A model generated the notes under the pieces. It saw nothing but the letters and a program-made list of their open reading frames with translations. It was not told the DNA's origin and did no database searches. DNA of 64,000 bases, from the NCBI GenBank assembly GCA_963765815.1, contig CAVXXT010000003.1, positions 372,001 through 436,000 on the forward strand, given 5' to 3'. The position numbers were made by a program, and so were the translations under genes. Below, in pieces: positions 36,264 to 45,553 of this stretch. The DNA comes from DATLNF01 sp963765815. Lineage in GTDB: Bacteria; Actinomycetota; Actinomycetes; BP-191. How positions within the stretch are numbered: the stretch's first letter is position 1; each line of letters starts with the position of its first letter.

Positions 36264-36670
36264 GAGACGGTGACGGTGCCCGTCATCTGCGCGGGGTGGA
36301 TGCTGCAGAGGAAGTCGTACGTGCCGGCCTTGGTCGCCGTGAACGTGAACTCCTTCGACTCGCCGTCCTTGCTGACCAGGGTGTCGGCCCCCTTCACGCC
36401 GAGGTCCTTGATCTCGATGTTGTGCGGGATCGAGCCGACACCGACCAGCAAGCCGTGAAACGCCTCGCCGACCTTCGCCGAGATGGTGGTCGGGTCGAAC
36501 TTCAGCGCCTCGGTGGCCTTGATCTCGACGACGTCGCCGGTCGCGGCCGGCGCGCTGGTCGCCGGCGTACCGGAGGTGTCGGTGTCCTTCGCGTCGTCCC
36601 CGCATCCGGTCAGGGACGCGGCGGTGGCGACGGAGAGGGCGATCGCGGCCAGGCGGACGGAGCGGGTCAC
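36260..36670 (-). CDS. Cupredoxin-domain lipoprotein
   Basis: 136 residues. Lipobox LTGC (Cys about residue 23) follows a short signal; a Thr/Ala-rich linker leads to a plastocyanin-like domain. Copper ligands are visible: His in SIPHNIEIKD, then Cys, His and Met in FLCSIHPAQMTG. It probably carries electrons or copper at the outer face of the membrane. It is translationally coupled to pfkA, though the link is not obvious. Confidence 0.88.
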
Positions 36671-36733
36671 GGAGGCTCCTTGCAGGTCGGGACGAGGTCG
36701 GCGAGCAACGATCGCGGAGATTATCCTCTCGAG

Positions 36734-37819
36734 GTGACCCTTCCCCGGCCGCGCGCGTCCGCGTGCCGCCGCGCCGCCGTGACAGCCGCGCTCACGATTG
36801 CGGTCTCCTCGGTCGCCGTCGGCTCCCCCGGTGCGGTCGCTGCCCCGAGGAATGCTGCGGCCGTGGTCTCCCGCGCCGGGACCGCAGGGAGCACCGATCT
36901 CTCGACATTACGGCGCGAGCTGGCCGCGGCGACCGAGGAAGTGGCCCGGCTCTCCGACGAGGTGTTCGCTGCGGCCGCGCGCACCGCGCACCTGCGCCGC
37001 GCGATGGACCAGCTCGCCGAGGATCACGACACCGCGCGCGCCGCACTCGACGACCGGATCCGTACGCTCTACATGAACGGCCGCGGCGAGCGGGTCACCC
37101 AGCTGGTCGCGCGGCTGCGCAACCCCGACCTGCCGTATCTCACCCGGGCCAGCGGTTCGGCCGGTGTGACCACCGACGCGGACCTGATCGCCGGGGTCGA
37201 GGACGAGTCGGCGGAGGCGGCGGCGCTTCGGGCCGAAGCCGAGGCGGTACGACGCGACCTGGTCGCGCGGGCGCAGCCGGTGCTCGCCGCGCAGGATCGC
37301 GCCCGCGCGCTGCTCGCCCGGGCCGAGCTCGCCGCGGCGCGGGATGCGGCGGCCCGCGCGGAGCTGGCCGCACGACGGGCCGCCCTCGACGCGCTGTCGC
37401 GCAACGTCAGCTTCGCCGTCGCGCCGGCCGTCACCAAGCGCGGCCGGCGCGCCGCCGCTGCCGAGGCTCCGGTCGTCGACCTGATCGAGCAGAGCTGCTG
37501 CGACGTCCCGGCCGGCTACCGCGCGACCGGCCAGACGATCACCGGGATCGCGTCCTGGTACGGCCCCGGGTTCGTGGGCAGTCCGACCGCGACCGGGGCG
37601 CCGTACGACCCGGAGCGGCTCACCGCCGCGATGCTCGCGGTGCCCCTCGGCACAGTGGTCCGCGTGACGACCGATGACGGCCTGGCCGTCGTGGTCCTGG
37701 TCAACGACCGCGGCCCGTACGTCGACGGCCGGGTCATCGACCTCTCCCGCGCGGGCGCCCGCCGGCTCGGGTTCTCCGGGCTGCGCCGCGTCACCGTCGA
37801 GGTGCTCGAGCGGGTCTAG
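36734..37819 (+). CDS. Secreted coiled-coil protein with RlpA-like double-psi beta-barrel
   Basis: 361 residues from GTG 36734. After a signal peptide (about 1-37) comes a long Ala/Arg/Glu-rich helical coiled coil (about 55-215, for example EVARLSDEVFAAAARTAHLRR). The C-terminal RlpA/DPBB domain follows: GIASWYGPGFVGSPTATG, VPLGTVVRVT, VVLVNDRGPYVDGRVIDLS. The Asp in NDRGPY is the RlpA/MltA-type catalytic position. It may act as a peptidoglycan-binding or lytic protein during division. Divergent from the cupredoxin lipoprotein over 63 nt. Confidence 0.83.
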   Translation: MTLPRPRASACRRAAVTAALTIAVSSVAVGSPGAVAAPRNAAAVVSRAGTAGSTDLSTLRRELAAATEEVARLSDEVFAAAARTAHLRRAMDQLAEDHDTARAALDDRIRTLYMNGRGERVTQLVARLRNPDLPYLTRASGSAGVTTDADLIAGVEDESAEAAALRAEAEAVRRDLVARAQPVLAAQDRARALLARAELAAARDAAARAELAARRAALDALSRNVSFAVAPAVTKRGRRAAAAEAPVVDLIEQSCCDVPAGYRATGQTITGIASWYGPGFVGSPTATGAPYDPERLTAAMLAVPLGTVVRVTTDDGLAVVVLVNDRGPYVDGRVIDLSRAGARRLGFSGLRRVTVEVLERV

Positions 37820-37848
37820 CGCGAGCTGCGGCACTAGGGTTCGGCGGC

Positions 37849-38691
37849 ATGACGTTCTCCGTCGTGGCGCGCGACGACGCCGGTGGGTCCTGGGGCGTCG
37901 CGGTCGCGTCGAAGTTCCTCGCTGTGGGGTCGGCGGTGCCGGCCGGAGAAGCCGACGTCGGAGCGGTGGCGACCCAGGCGATGGCCAACCTCCGCTACCG
38001 GCCCGACGGCCTCGCGCTCCTGCGCGCGGGCGAGCCCGCCGAGGCCGTCATCGCTGCCCTGACCGCCTCCGACGCCGAGCGGGAGCACCGACAGGTGGGT
38101 GTGGTCGACCGCGACGGATCGGGCGCGTCCTTCACGGGCGCGGAGTGCATCGACTGGGCCGGCCACCGCACCGGCCAGGGCTACGCCGTGCAGGGCAACT
38201 GCTTGATCGGCCCGGCTGTCGTGGAGGAGGCCGAGCGGGCCTGGTTGGCCGCCGGCTCGGCCCCCTCGCTCGCCCGTCGACTGCTCGCGGCGCTGGCCGC
38301 CGGCGACGCGACGGGCGGTGACAAGCGCGGGCGGCAGAGCGCGGCGCTGCTCGTCGTCGCGCCGGGCGCCGGCTACGGCGGCGGGAGCGACGTCGCGGTC
38401 GACCTGCGCGTCGACGACCACCCGCAGCCGGTCGTCGAGCTCGATCGACTGCTCGGACTGCACGAGCTCTACTTCGGCCGCCCCGATCCCGACCAGCTGC
38501 TCGACCTCGACGGTGCGCTGCTGGCCGAGGTGACCGACCACCTTCGCCGCCTCGGGTACGCCGACGTCGACAGCGACTTCGACTCGGCGTACGAGCGGTG
38601 GGTCGGCACCGAGAACTACGAGGAGCGGCACGTGCCCGGGCGCATCGACCCGGTCGTGCTCGAGCGGATGAGAGAGCAGGCGTCACCGTGA
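37849..38691 (+). CDS. DUF1028 family protein (Ntn-hydrolase-like)
   Basis: 280 residues from ATG 37849. It begins MTFSVVARDDAGGSWGVAV and contains DVGAVATQAMANLRYRPDG, REHRQVGVVDRDG and GYAVQGNCLIGPAVV, the DUF1028 pattern. The family has an Ntn-hydrolase-like fold, and a C-terminal extension (from about 220) resembles a small peptidoglycan-binding helical tail (LGLHELYFGRPDPDQLLDLD). Reaction unknown. Its stop overlaps glpK by GTGA. Confidence 0.85.
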   Translation: MTFSVVARDDAGGSWGVAVASKFLAVGSAVPAGEADVGAVATQAMANLRYRPDGLALLRAGEPAEAVIAALTASDAEREHRQVGVVDRDGSGASFTGAECIDWAGHRTGQGYAVQGNCLIGPAVVEEAERAWLAAGSAPSLARRLLAALAAGDATGGDKRGRQSAALLVVAPGAGYGGGSDVAVDLRVDDHPQPVVELDRLLGLHELYFGRPDPDQLLDLDGALLAEVTDHLRRLGYADVDSDFDSAYERWVGTENYEERHVPGRIDPVVLERMREQASP

Positions 38692-40187
38692 GGACGGTGC
38701 TCGCGATCGACGCCGGCACCACCGGGGTCACGGCGCTCCTCGTGGACGAGAGCGGCCAGGTCGTGGCGCGCGGCTACCGGGAGTTCGCCCAGCACTTCCC
38801 GGCGCCGGGCTGGGTCGAGCACGAGCCCGAGGAGATCTGGCAGGCGGTGCTCGGCGCGTGCCAGGACGCGACCGGCTCCACCGAGACCGCCCCGGTCGCC
38901 ATCGGCGTCACCAACCAGCGAGAGACCCTCGTGCTGTGGGACCGCCAGACGCTGCGGTCACCGCGGCGCGCGATCGTCTGGCAGGACCGGCGTACGACGG
39001 ACGTGTGCGCCCGGCTGCGCAAGGAGGGACACGAGCCGCGGGTGCGCGAGCTGACCGGTCTGCGGCTCGACCCGTACTTCACCGGCACGAAGCTCACCTG
39101 GCTGCGTGAGCAGGAGCCCGACGTGTGGTCGGGTGTGGTCGACGGCCGGCTCGTCATCGGCACGGTCGACTCCTACGTCGTCGCGCGCCTTACCGGCGGT
39201 CGGGTCCACGCGACAGAGGCGTCGAACGCCTCGCGGACTCTGCTGTTCGACCTGCGCACCGGCGGGTGGTCGGAGGAGCTGGCGGACATCCTCGGCGTTC
39301 CTACGAGCGCCCTGCCCGAGGTGCGGCCGTCGTCCGGCGACTTCGGCCGCACCGACCCTGCGGCGTTCCTCGGCCTCGACCTGCCGATCGGCGGGGTCGC
39401 CGGTGACCAGCAGGCAGCGCTGTTCGGTCAGGCGTGCTTCACCACCGGGTCGAGCAAGTGCACCTACGGCACGGGCTCGTTCGTCCTCGTCAACACCGGC
39501 GACTGGCCGGTGACCAGCGAGGCGGGGCTGCTCACGACGGTCGCCTGGGACCTCGGCGGCGGCCTGGTCTACGCGCTCGAAGGCGCGGTGTTCGTCACCG
39601 GGGCGGCGGTGCAGTGGCTGCGCGACGGGCTCGGCCTGATCGCCTCGGCGGCCGACGTGGAAGCGCTGGCGCGCAGCGTTTCCGACAGCGATGGGGTGGT
39701 CTTCGTGCCTGCTCTCACCGGCCTGGGTGCGCCGGACTGGGATCCGGACGCGCGGGGCGTCATCGCCGGCATCACCCGCGGCACGACCGGCGCGCACCTC
39801 GCGCGAGCGACGCTCGACGCGATCGCCTTCGAGGTGCGGGACGTCGTCGACGTGATGACGCGAGAGGCGGGGCTGGCGCTGAGCGAGCTGACCGTCGACG
39901 GCGGCGCCAGCGCCAACAACCTGCTCTGCCAGCTGCAGGCGGACCAGCTCGGGGTCGCCGTACGCCGGCCGCGAACGCTCGAGACCACGGGGCTTGGCGC
40001 CGCGTTCCTCGCGGGGCTGGCGACCGGCGTGTGGGCCTCCACCGACGAGCTGCGGTCGACCTGGCAGCTGGACCGGAGGTTCGAGCCGACTCCCGGCGTG
40101 CGCGACGACGGGTCGCACGACCGGTGGCGCCGGGCGGTCGACCGCGCACGCGGATGGGCGAGCCACGGCGAAGGGGCACAGTCGTGA
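38688..40187 (+). CDS. glpK: Glycerol kinase (FGGY family)
   Basis: 499 residues, GTG 38688 overlapping the DUF1028 stop. FGGY motifs: LAIDAGTTGVTALLVDESG, IGVTNQRETLVLWD, AIVWQDRRTTDVC, GTGSFVLVNTG and LTVDGGASANNLLCQLQADQ. The substrate contacts QRET, W near APGWVEHEP, and GVAGDQQAALFGQACF match glycerol kinases. It makes sn-glycerol-3-phosphate. A Crp-type regulator follows with TGATG overlap. Confidence 0.93.
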   Translation: MRTVLAIDAGTTGVTALLVDESGQVVARGYREFAQHFPAPGWVEHEPEEIWQAVLGACQDATGSTETAPVAIGVTNQRETLVLWDRQTLRSPRRAIVWQDRRTTDVCARLRKEGHEPRVRELTGLRLDPYFTGTKLTWLREQEPDVWSGVVDGRLVIGTVDSYVVARLTGGRVHATEASNASRTLLFDLRTGGWSEELADILGVPTSALPEVRPSSGDFGRTDPAAFLGLDLPIGGVAGDQQAALFGQACFTTGSSKCTYGTGSFVLVNTGDWPVTSEAGLLTTVAWDLGGGLVYALEGAVFVTGAAVQWLRDGLGLIASAADVEALARSVSDSDGVVFVPALTGLGAPDWDPDARGVIAGITRGTTGAHLARATLDAIAFEVRDVVDVMTREAGLALSELTVDGGASANNLLCQLQADQLGVAVRRPRTLETTGLGAAFLAGLATGVWASTDELRSTWQLDRRFEPTPGVRDDGSHDRWRRAVDRARGWASHGEGAQS

Positions 40188-40873
40188 TGCGCGACGCCGG
40201 CGCCGTACTGCGCACGACCGACGTCTTCGCGACGCTCGACGAAGGGGCCGCGACCGAGCTCGCCGCCCGGATGGCGACGCGGCGCTACCGCAAGGGCCAA
40301 CCGCTCGTCCACGAAGGGGAGCCCGGCACGACGCTGTACGTGATCGTCGAGGGCAGCGTCGCCGTCTTCGTCACCGCGGAGACCGGCGACCGCATGACGC
40401 TGGCGACACTCGGGCCGACCGACGTGCTCGGCGAGATCGCACTGCTGGACGAGGGACCGCGGTCCGCCTCTGCCGAGGCGCTCGAAGCGACCACGGTGCT
40501 GTGCCTGTCGCGGGCGTCGTTCCTCGAGCTGGTGCGCACCAACCCGGGCATCGTCGACGGGCTGCTCCGCGCGATGGGCGCGATGGTGCGGCGGCTGTCG
40601 GAGCAGGCGGCCGACTTCGTCTTCCTCGACCTGCCCGGGCGCGTCGCGAAGACGGTGCTGCGCCTGGCTGCCGACGTCGCGCCGATCCCGGGCGCGCCGG
40701 TCGAGATATCGGTCACTCAGGGTCGGCTGGCCGAGATGGCCGGCGGCTCGCGGCAGACCGTCAACCAGATCCTGCAGAACTTCCAGTCGCGCGGGATGGT
40801 CGAGATCGTCGGGCGCAAGATCGTCCTCACGTCGCCGGAGCTGCTGCGCCGGCGGGCCGGCGTCGTCGACTGA
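40187..40873 (+). CDS. Crp/Fnr-family transcriptional regulator
   Basis: 228 residues, ATG 40187 overlapping the glpK stop. The cyclic-nucleotide-binding fold (about 12-125) has LVHEGEPGTTLYVIVEGSV, GPTDVLGEIALLDEGPRSAS (phosphate-binding cassette-like) and the long C-helix. The winged HTH (about 165-222) has VTQGRLAEMAGGSRQTVNQIL. It may control glpK or carbon use. The PBC-like RSAS could bind cAMP; a class III cyclase lies at 45-49 kb. Confidence 0.92.
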   Translation: MRDAGAVLRTTDVFATLDEGAATELAARMATRRYRKGQPLVHEGEPGTTLYVIVEGSVAVFVTAETGDRMTLATLGPTDVLGEIALLDEGPRSASAEALEATTVLCLSRASFLELVRTNPGIVDGLLRAMGAMVRRLSEQAADFVFLDLPGRVAKTVLRLAADVAPIPGAPVEISVTQGRLAEMAGGSRQTVNQILQNFQSRGMVEIVGRKIVLTSPELLRRRAGVVD

Positions 40874-40948
40874 GCGCTTCGGCCCGCCGAAACACGCCGG
40901 GGCCAAATCGGCGCGAATCCGCCCCTTCAACGTCCCGACGCGAGCACA

Positions 40949-40977
40949 CTCCCCTGCACGATCACCTACCAGGGGAG
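40949..40977 (+). promoter_or_regulatory. Hairpin sequestering the Shine-Dalgarno of the membrane cupredoxin gene
   Basis: CTCCCCTG (40949-40956) pairs exactly with CAGGGGAG (40970-40977) around a 13-nt loop. The 3' arm includes AGGGGAG, the evident ribosome-binding site 6 nt before ATG 40984. If the hairpin forms, it would hide the site. It may be a translational switch; the trigger is unknown. Confidence 0.5.
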
Positions 40978-40983
40978 CTGCCA

Positions 40984-41727
40984 ATGGAAGGTCGTCCGCT
41001 CTACCGCACCGTCGCCGCCATCGGGCTGGCGGCGCACGCGCTGTCGTCGCTGGTCCACGTCGGCACCCTGACCGGTGACGACCGGAGCTTCTTCCTCGTC
41101 CTGTTCGTCGTCGCCGCCGCGGCCGCCGCCGTGACCTGGTCCTGGACGAAGGGGATCTGGGTCTCACTCGTCCTCGGCCTCGCGCTGGAGGTCATGACGT
41201 TCTGGTTCGTCTTCCCGCTGGTCCAGGGCTTCGCGCTGAGCGCGCTCGACGCCGTGCCGGCGATGATCGGCTTCGTCGGCGTGTGGACGGCGATCATCGC
41301 CTCGATCCGCGGCGTGATGAAGCGTCGGGAGGACGCGGCCTTCACTGACTCGACGAAGCGCAAGCTGCTGACGTGGGTCGCCGTCGTCGCCGTACTCGCC
41401 GTCGCGTCGACCGGCCTCACATTCGCGAACAAGAAGTCGGTGTCGGCCGACGCGGCGAGCGGGGCCACCGAGGTCGTGATGCACAACGGCAGCGAGTTCT
41501 CGCCGACGACTCTCGAGGCGAACGCCGGCGAGGAGACGAAGTTCCTGCTCAAGAACGACGACCCGTTCGCGCACACCTTCGACTTCAAGGACAAGGTCTC
41601 GAAAGTGAGCGAGGTCGTCGGGCCGGGATCGGAAGTGATCGTCACGGTCGACATCGACAAGCCGGGGCGTTACGAGTACTTCTGCGAGTTCCACGCGGAC
41701 ATGAAGGGGACGATGGTCGTCACCTGA
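40984..41727 (+). CDS. Membrane protein with C-terminal cupredoxin domain
   Basis: 247 residues from ATG 40984. Four hydrophobic helices lie in the first 140 residues (one at 9-27, two around 35-75, one at 128-148 after MKRREDAAFTDSTKRKLLTW). The extracytoplasmic end is a cupredoxin with ligands His in DDPFAHTFDFKD and Cys, His, Met in YEYFCEFHADMKGTM. It resembles cytochrome-oxidase-linked copper proteins in function class only. Independent of the upstream operon, with a 110-nt leader containing an SD-masking hairpin. Confidence 0.82.
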   Translation: MEGRPLYRTVAAIGLAAHALSSLVHVGTLTGDDRSFFLVLFVVAAAAAAVTWSWTKGIWVSLVLGLALEVMTFWFVFPLVQGFALSALDAVPAMIGFVGVWTAIIASIRGVMKRREDAAFTDSTKRKLLTWVAVVAVLAVASTGLTFANKKSVSADAASGATEVVMHNGSEFSPTTLEANAGEETKFLLKNDDPFAHTFDFKDKVSKVSEVVGPGSEVIVTVDIDKPGRYEYFCEFHADMKGTMVVT

Positions 41728-41763
41728 CCCGTACGCCGGAGCCGCCGTCCGAGGGTCGAGCGA

Positions 41764-42498
41764 TCAGCCGGCGCGCCGCGTGGGCGCGTCGCTGACCATC
41801 GCCTCCTGGGCGGCGGCTCTTGCGTCGGCGATCTCGGCCTTCGCCGACGTCGCGTACTTGTCGACGTACTCCTGGCCGGACAGCAGCATCAGCTCGTACA
41901 TGATCTCGTCGGTCATCGACCGTAGGACGAACCGGTCGCCCTCCATCCCGGCGTACCGGGAGAAGTCGAGCGGCTTGCCGATCTTCACGCCGACCTTCTG
42001 GATCTTCGGGATGACCTGTCCGGGCGGCTGGATCTCGAACGTGTTGATCATCGCGACCGGGATGACCGGCACGCCCGCCTCGAGCGCCATCCGGGCGACG
42101 CCGGTCTTGCCGCGGTAGAGCCGGCCGTCGGGCGAGCGGGTGCCCTCGGGGTAGATGCCGAGCAGCTTGCCCTCGGACAGGACGCGCTTGCCGGTCTCCA
42201 GCGCCGCCTTCGACGCGCGGCCGCCGGAGCGGTCGACCGGCAGCTGGCCGACGGCGTTGAAGAAGCCCTTCTTCAGCCGGCCGGTGACGCCGCGCGAGGT
42301 GAAGTAGTCGCTCTTGGCCAGGAAGGTGATCTTCCGCGGCACGACGAGCGGCAGGAAGATCGAGTCGGAGAACGACAGGTGGTTGGACGCGAAGATCGCG
42401 GGCCCGTCGGTCGGGACGTTCTCGAGCCCTTCGACCTTGGGCCGGAAGAGCCCGCGCAGGATCGGCGTCAAGATCACCTTGACGATCCAGTACGCCAC
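41764..42498 (-). CDS. plsC: 1-acyl-sn-glycerol-3-phosphate acyltransferase
   Basis: 244 residues from GTG 42498 (AAGGGAAG upstream; an in-frame ATG at 42528 is possible). Acyltransferase motif I is FASNHLSFSDSIFLP (HX4D), motif III is GIYPEGTRSPDGRLYRGKTG, and motif IV is VPVIPVAMINT. An N-terminal hydrophobic helix anchors it. It converts lysophosphatidate to phosphatidate in phospholipid synthesis. Syntenic with mycobacterial Rv2182c. Confidence 0.92.
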   Translation of the reverse strand: MAYWIVKVILTPILRGLFRPKVEGLENVPTDGPAIFASNHLSFSDSIFLPLVVPRKITFLAKSDYFTSRGVTGRLKKGFFNAVGQLPVDRSGGRASKAALETGKRVLSEGKLLGIYPEGTRSPDGRLYRGKTGVARMALEAGVPVIPVAMINTFEIQPPGQVIPKIQKVGVKIGKPLDFSRYAGMEGDRFVLRSMTDEIMYELMLLSGQEYVDKYATSAKAEIADARAAAQEAMVSDAPTRRAG

Positions 42499-42654
42499 GA
42501 CGCCTGCTTCCCTTGCGTTGCACTTCACCCGGTGCCCCCGACCCTTTCAGATCGGGCTCTCCGGCGTCCATAGCGACCCCGCTGACCTGGTCTTCTACGA
42601 TGGTCGCCCACCCCGTCACGCGGTCGTCCCTGACCCATCGACACGGAGGATCAC

Positions 42655-43410
42655 GTGCCAGTACGCCCCGGTGCCGAGCCGTTCCGCCACGACGGGGGGA
42701 GCACGGGCGTGCTCCTCGTGCACGGGTTCACCGGCTCGCCGGCGAGCATGCGGCCCTGGGGTGACCACCTGGCAGCCGCGGGCCTCACCGTGCTGCTGCC
42801 GCGCCTGCCCGGGCACGGCACCCGCTGGCAGGACCTCAACCTGACCCGCTGGACCGACTGGTACGCCGAGGCGCAGCGCGGGCTGCGGGACCTGGCCGGC
42901 CGGTGCGAGCAGGTCTTCGTCATGGGGCTGTCGATGGGCGGGTGTCTCACGCTCCGGCTGGCGGAGGAGCACCCCGATCTCGTCGCCGGCGTCGTCGTCG
43001 TCAACCCCAGCTTGATGACCCTGCGCAAGGACGCGAAGGTCCTGCCCTACGTCGCGAAGGTGGTGCCGTCGCTCAAGGGCATCATCAACGACATCAAGAA
43101 GCCGGGCGGCGACGAGGTCGGCTACGACCGGATCCCGTTGCGCGCAGCCGCGAGCCTTGCCGACATGTGGCGCACGACGGTCGACGGTCTGGGGCTGGTG
43201 TCCTGCCCGACGCTGGTGTTCCGCAGCCGCGAGGACCACGTGGTCGAGGCGGCGAGCACGGCGTTGCTGCTCGCGCAGATCGGCACCGCAGACGTCGAGG
43301 AGCGGATCCTCGAGAACAGCTACCACGTCGCGACCCTCGACCACGATGCCGACCAGATCTTCGACGGCAGCCTCGACTTCGTCCGCAAGCACGCGGCCGC
43401 CGGGGTCTGA
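42655..43410 (+). CDS. Alpha/beta-hydrolase carboxylesterase (Est30-like)
   Basis: 251 residues from GTG 42655 (GGAGGA upstream). Oxyanion motif LLVHGFTGSPASMRPWG, nucleophile GLSMGG, Asp in FRSREDHVV and His in ENSYHVATLDHDAD form the triad. The cap pattern fits thermophilic Est30-like monoacylglycerol or carboxyl esterases. Divergent from plsC across 156 nt, so it may serve lipid turnover. Confidence 0.9.
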   Translation: MPVRPGAEPFRHDGGSTGVLLVHGFTGSPASMRPWGDHLAAAGLTVLLPRLPGHGTRWQDLNLTRWTDWYAEAQRGLRDLAGRCEQVFVMGLSMGGCLTLRLAEEHPDLVAGVVVVNPSLMTLRKDAKVLPYVAKVVPSLKGIINDIKKPGGDEVGYDRIPLRAAASLADMWRTTVDGLGLVSCPTLVFRSREDHVVEAASTALLLAQIGTADVEERILENSYHVATLDHDADQIFDGSLDFVRKHAAAGV

Positions 43411-43417
43411 CGCCGCC

Positions 43418-44173
43418 GTGAGCGACTGGCCGGTCGCGCCGAGCGACCCTGACGACGTGCGGCGGATGCCGGCCGGCGTGCGCGCCAACGCGCTCGCAGC
43501 GGAGTTCTTCACGCTGCTGCGCGAGGTCGACCACCGGGTCGCCGACGCGGTGCTCGACTCGCTCGAGGATGCCGGCGTCGCGGCGTACGTCGAGCCCGCT
43601 CCGCCGGCCGAGCGGGAGGGCTACACGCAGCCGCGCTACACGACCCCTCACGACCGCCTCTACGTCGACAGCGACCGGCGCGACGTCGCCTCCACCGTCG
43701 TCTCGGCGGAGCTGCCCGGGATGCTGGCCGAGCTCGAGCCGGTCAACCACGACGCGGCGTTCGACGCGATCGTCGCCGGCTGGAACACGCCCTCCGACGT
43801 CGTCGTGCCGCCCTGGCCCGTCACGGAGGACCTCGACGTCACCTTGCGCGATCCGAGCGACGACGAGCCACGGTCGCTTCGTCCCCTCGACATCGAGGAC
43901 GACGTCGTGGTGGTCGACCCCGACGAGGGCCACTTCGTCCCTCCCCCGCCGCCGCCGCTCCCGCGGCCGGACTACACGACCAAGCTGGCGATCGCCGCAA
44001 TCGCTTTCGGCTTCGTCGTGCTGTTCGTCCTCTCGGTGTTCGACGTCTACGTCAGCCGCGAGATCCAGGTGCTGGGCGTGGTCGCAATCCTCGGCGGGAT
44101 CGGCACGCTGATCTCCCGGCTTCGGGACGGCCCGACGATCGACGACGGCCCCGACGACGGCGCCGTCGTTTAG
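43418..44173 (+). CDS. Membrane protein of unknown function
   Basis: 251 residues from GTG 43418, 8 nt after the esterase. The N-terminal cytoplasmic part (PSDPDDVRRMPAGVRANALA, LREVDHRVADAVLDSLEDAG) precedes an acidic and proline-rich stretch (HFVPPPPPPLPRPDY). Two C-terminal helices (about 187-208 and 214-233) follow. I recognise no family; the layout resembles small actinobacterial membrane proteins found near plsC. Confidence 0.65.
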   Translation: MSDWPVAPSDPDDVRRMPAGVRANALAAEFFTLLREVDHRVADAVLDSLEDAGVAAYVEPAPPAEREGYTQPRYTTPHDRLYVDSDRRDVASTVVSAELPGMLAELEPVNHDAAFDAIVAGWNTPSDVVVPPWPVTEDLDVTLRDPSDDEPRSLRPLDIEDDVVVVDPDEGHFVPPPPPPLPRPDYTTKLAIAAIAFGFVVLFVLSVFDVYVSREIQVLGVVAILGGIGTLISRLRDGPTIDDGPDDGAVV

Positions 44174-44215
44174 TAGGTTCGCCGTACACAGTCGGCGAGA
44201 GCGAGGGGCACACCG

Positions 44216-45451
44216 GTGTCGGTGACGGAGACGGTCGAGATCCGTGGGCACCTGATGGACTCGGGGATGCTCGCGAGAGTCCTCGACGACGTGCTCGAGT
44301 ACGGCGGCGACTACGTCATCGACCGCTTCGACCTCGGCCGCAACCACGACGACGAGTCGCACGCGCACCATCCGCGTGGGCGCCGAGTCCGACGAGCAGC
44401 TCGCGCGAATCCTGATGCGGCTGCAGACGCACGGCGTCAACCAGGTCGACCCCGGCGAGGCGGTGCTCAAGCCGGCCGACCGCGCGGGAGTCTTCCCCGA
44501 GGACTTCTACTCGACCACCAACCTCGACACCCTGGTGCGCATCGACGGCAAGTGGATCACGGTGGACCAGCCGGAGATGGACTGCGGACTGGTGTTCCGC
44601 GACGGACGGGTGCGCACCGTCCCGGTGAGCGACGTCATCGCCGGTGAGCTGGTGGTCTGCGGCGCCAGCGGCGTCAAGCGTCGTGCTGCCGCCGAAGCGA
44701 GCACTCGGCCAACGCCGACACGTTCGAGTTCATGTCCTCAGCGGTGTCGAGCGAGAAGCCGCAGGCGCTGCTGGTGCGCCAGATCGCCGAGCAGATGCGC
44801 AACGTCAAGGCGGACGGGAAGCGGATCCTCTGGGTCGCGGGGCCCGCCGTCGTGCACACCGGCGCGGCGCCGGCGATGGTCGCGCTCGTCGACGCCGGCT
44901 TCGTCGACGTGCTCTTCGCCGGCAACGCGCTGGCGACGCACGACATCGAGTCGGCGCTCTACGGCACGTCGCTCGGCGTCGACCTGGCGAAGGGCTCGGG
45001 CGTCGAGCACGGCCACGAGCACCACATCCGCGCGATCAACACGATCCGCCGCGCCGGCTCGATCGCCGACGCGGTCGAGCAGAAAGTGCTCTCGGGCGGC
45101 GTGATGCACGCGATGGTGCAGGCCGACAAGCCGTTCGTCCTCGTCGGCTCCGTGCGCGACGACGGGCCGCTGCCGGACGTCTACACCGACGTGATCGAAG
45201 GGCAGCGCGCGATGCGCGGCGAGCTGCGCGACGTCGGCTTCGCCATCATGGTCGCGACGATGCTGCACTCGATCGCGACCGGGAACATCCTCCCGGCGTC
45301 GATCCCACTGGTGTGCGTCGACATCAACCCCGCGACGGTGACCAAGCTCGCCGATCGCGGCTCGGCCCAGGCCGTAGGCATCGTCACCGACATCGGCCTG
45401 TTCCTCGAGCAGCTGGCCGGTCAGCTGGTCCCGGACTACGACCGCGGCTGA
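44216..45451 (+). CDS. TIGR00300 family protein, ornithine cyclodeaminase / arginine dihydrolase C-terminal type (frame broken three times)
   Basis: GTG 44216 behind GAGGGG. N-terminal part VEIRGHLMDSGMLARVLDDV, then after a break near 44367 VFPEDFYSTTNLDTLVRIDG and MDCGLVFRDGRV. After breaks near 44680 and 44710 comes FEFMSSAVSSEKPQALLVRQ, HTGAAPAMVALVDAG, LFAGNALATHDIESALYGTS, SVRDDGPLPDVYTDVIEGQ and VCVDINPATVTKLADRGS. All three breaks are fitted by one extra C. The family is known as LOR/SDH-like; some members are ornithine cyclodeaminases and others are the C-terminal part of cyanobacterial ArgZ/AgrE. Exact reaction here is not certain. Confidence 0.85.
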
Positions 45452-45465
45452 GCGCCGAGCCCGCT

Positions 45466-45484
45466 GCTCCCTGACCTGGGGAGC
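45466..45484. terminator. Possible bidirectional terminator hairpin
   Basis: GCTCCC (45466-45471) and GGGAGC (45479-45484) form a 6-bp stem with a 7-nt loop in the 103-nt gap between two converging genes. A short GTTTC follows on the plus side. The position is right for a terminator, but the stem is short and there is no clear U-run. Confidence 0.35.
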
Positions 45485-45553
45485 GTTTCGGTCACTGCGA
45501 CCCGGTCCGGACCGCGCTCCCGTCACTGAATCGCTCCCCGGACGCGAGGCCAG

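Noticed and set aside
44216..45451. Programmed frameshifting in the TIGR00300 gene
   Set aside because: Three unrelated sites lack slippery sequences and each is cured by removing one C, which suits sequence error better.
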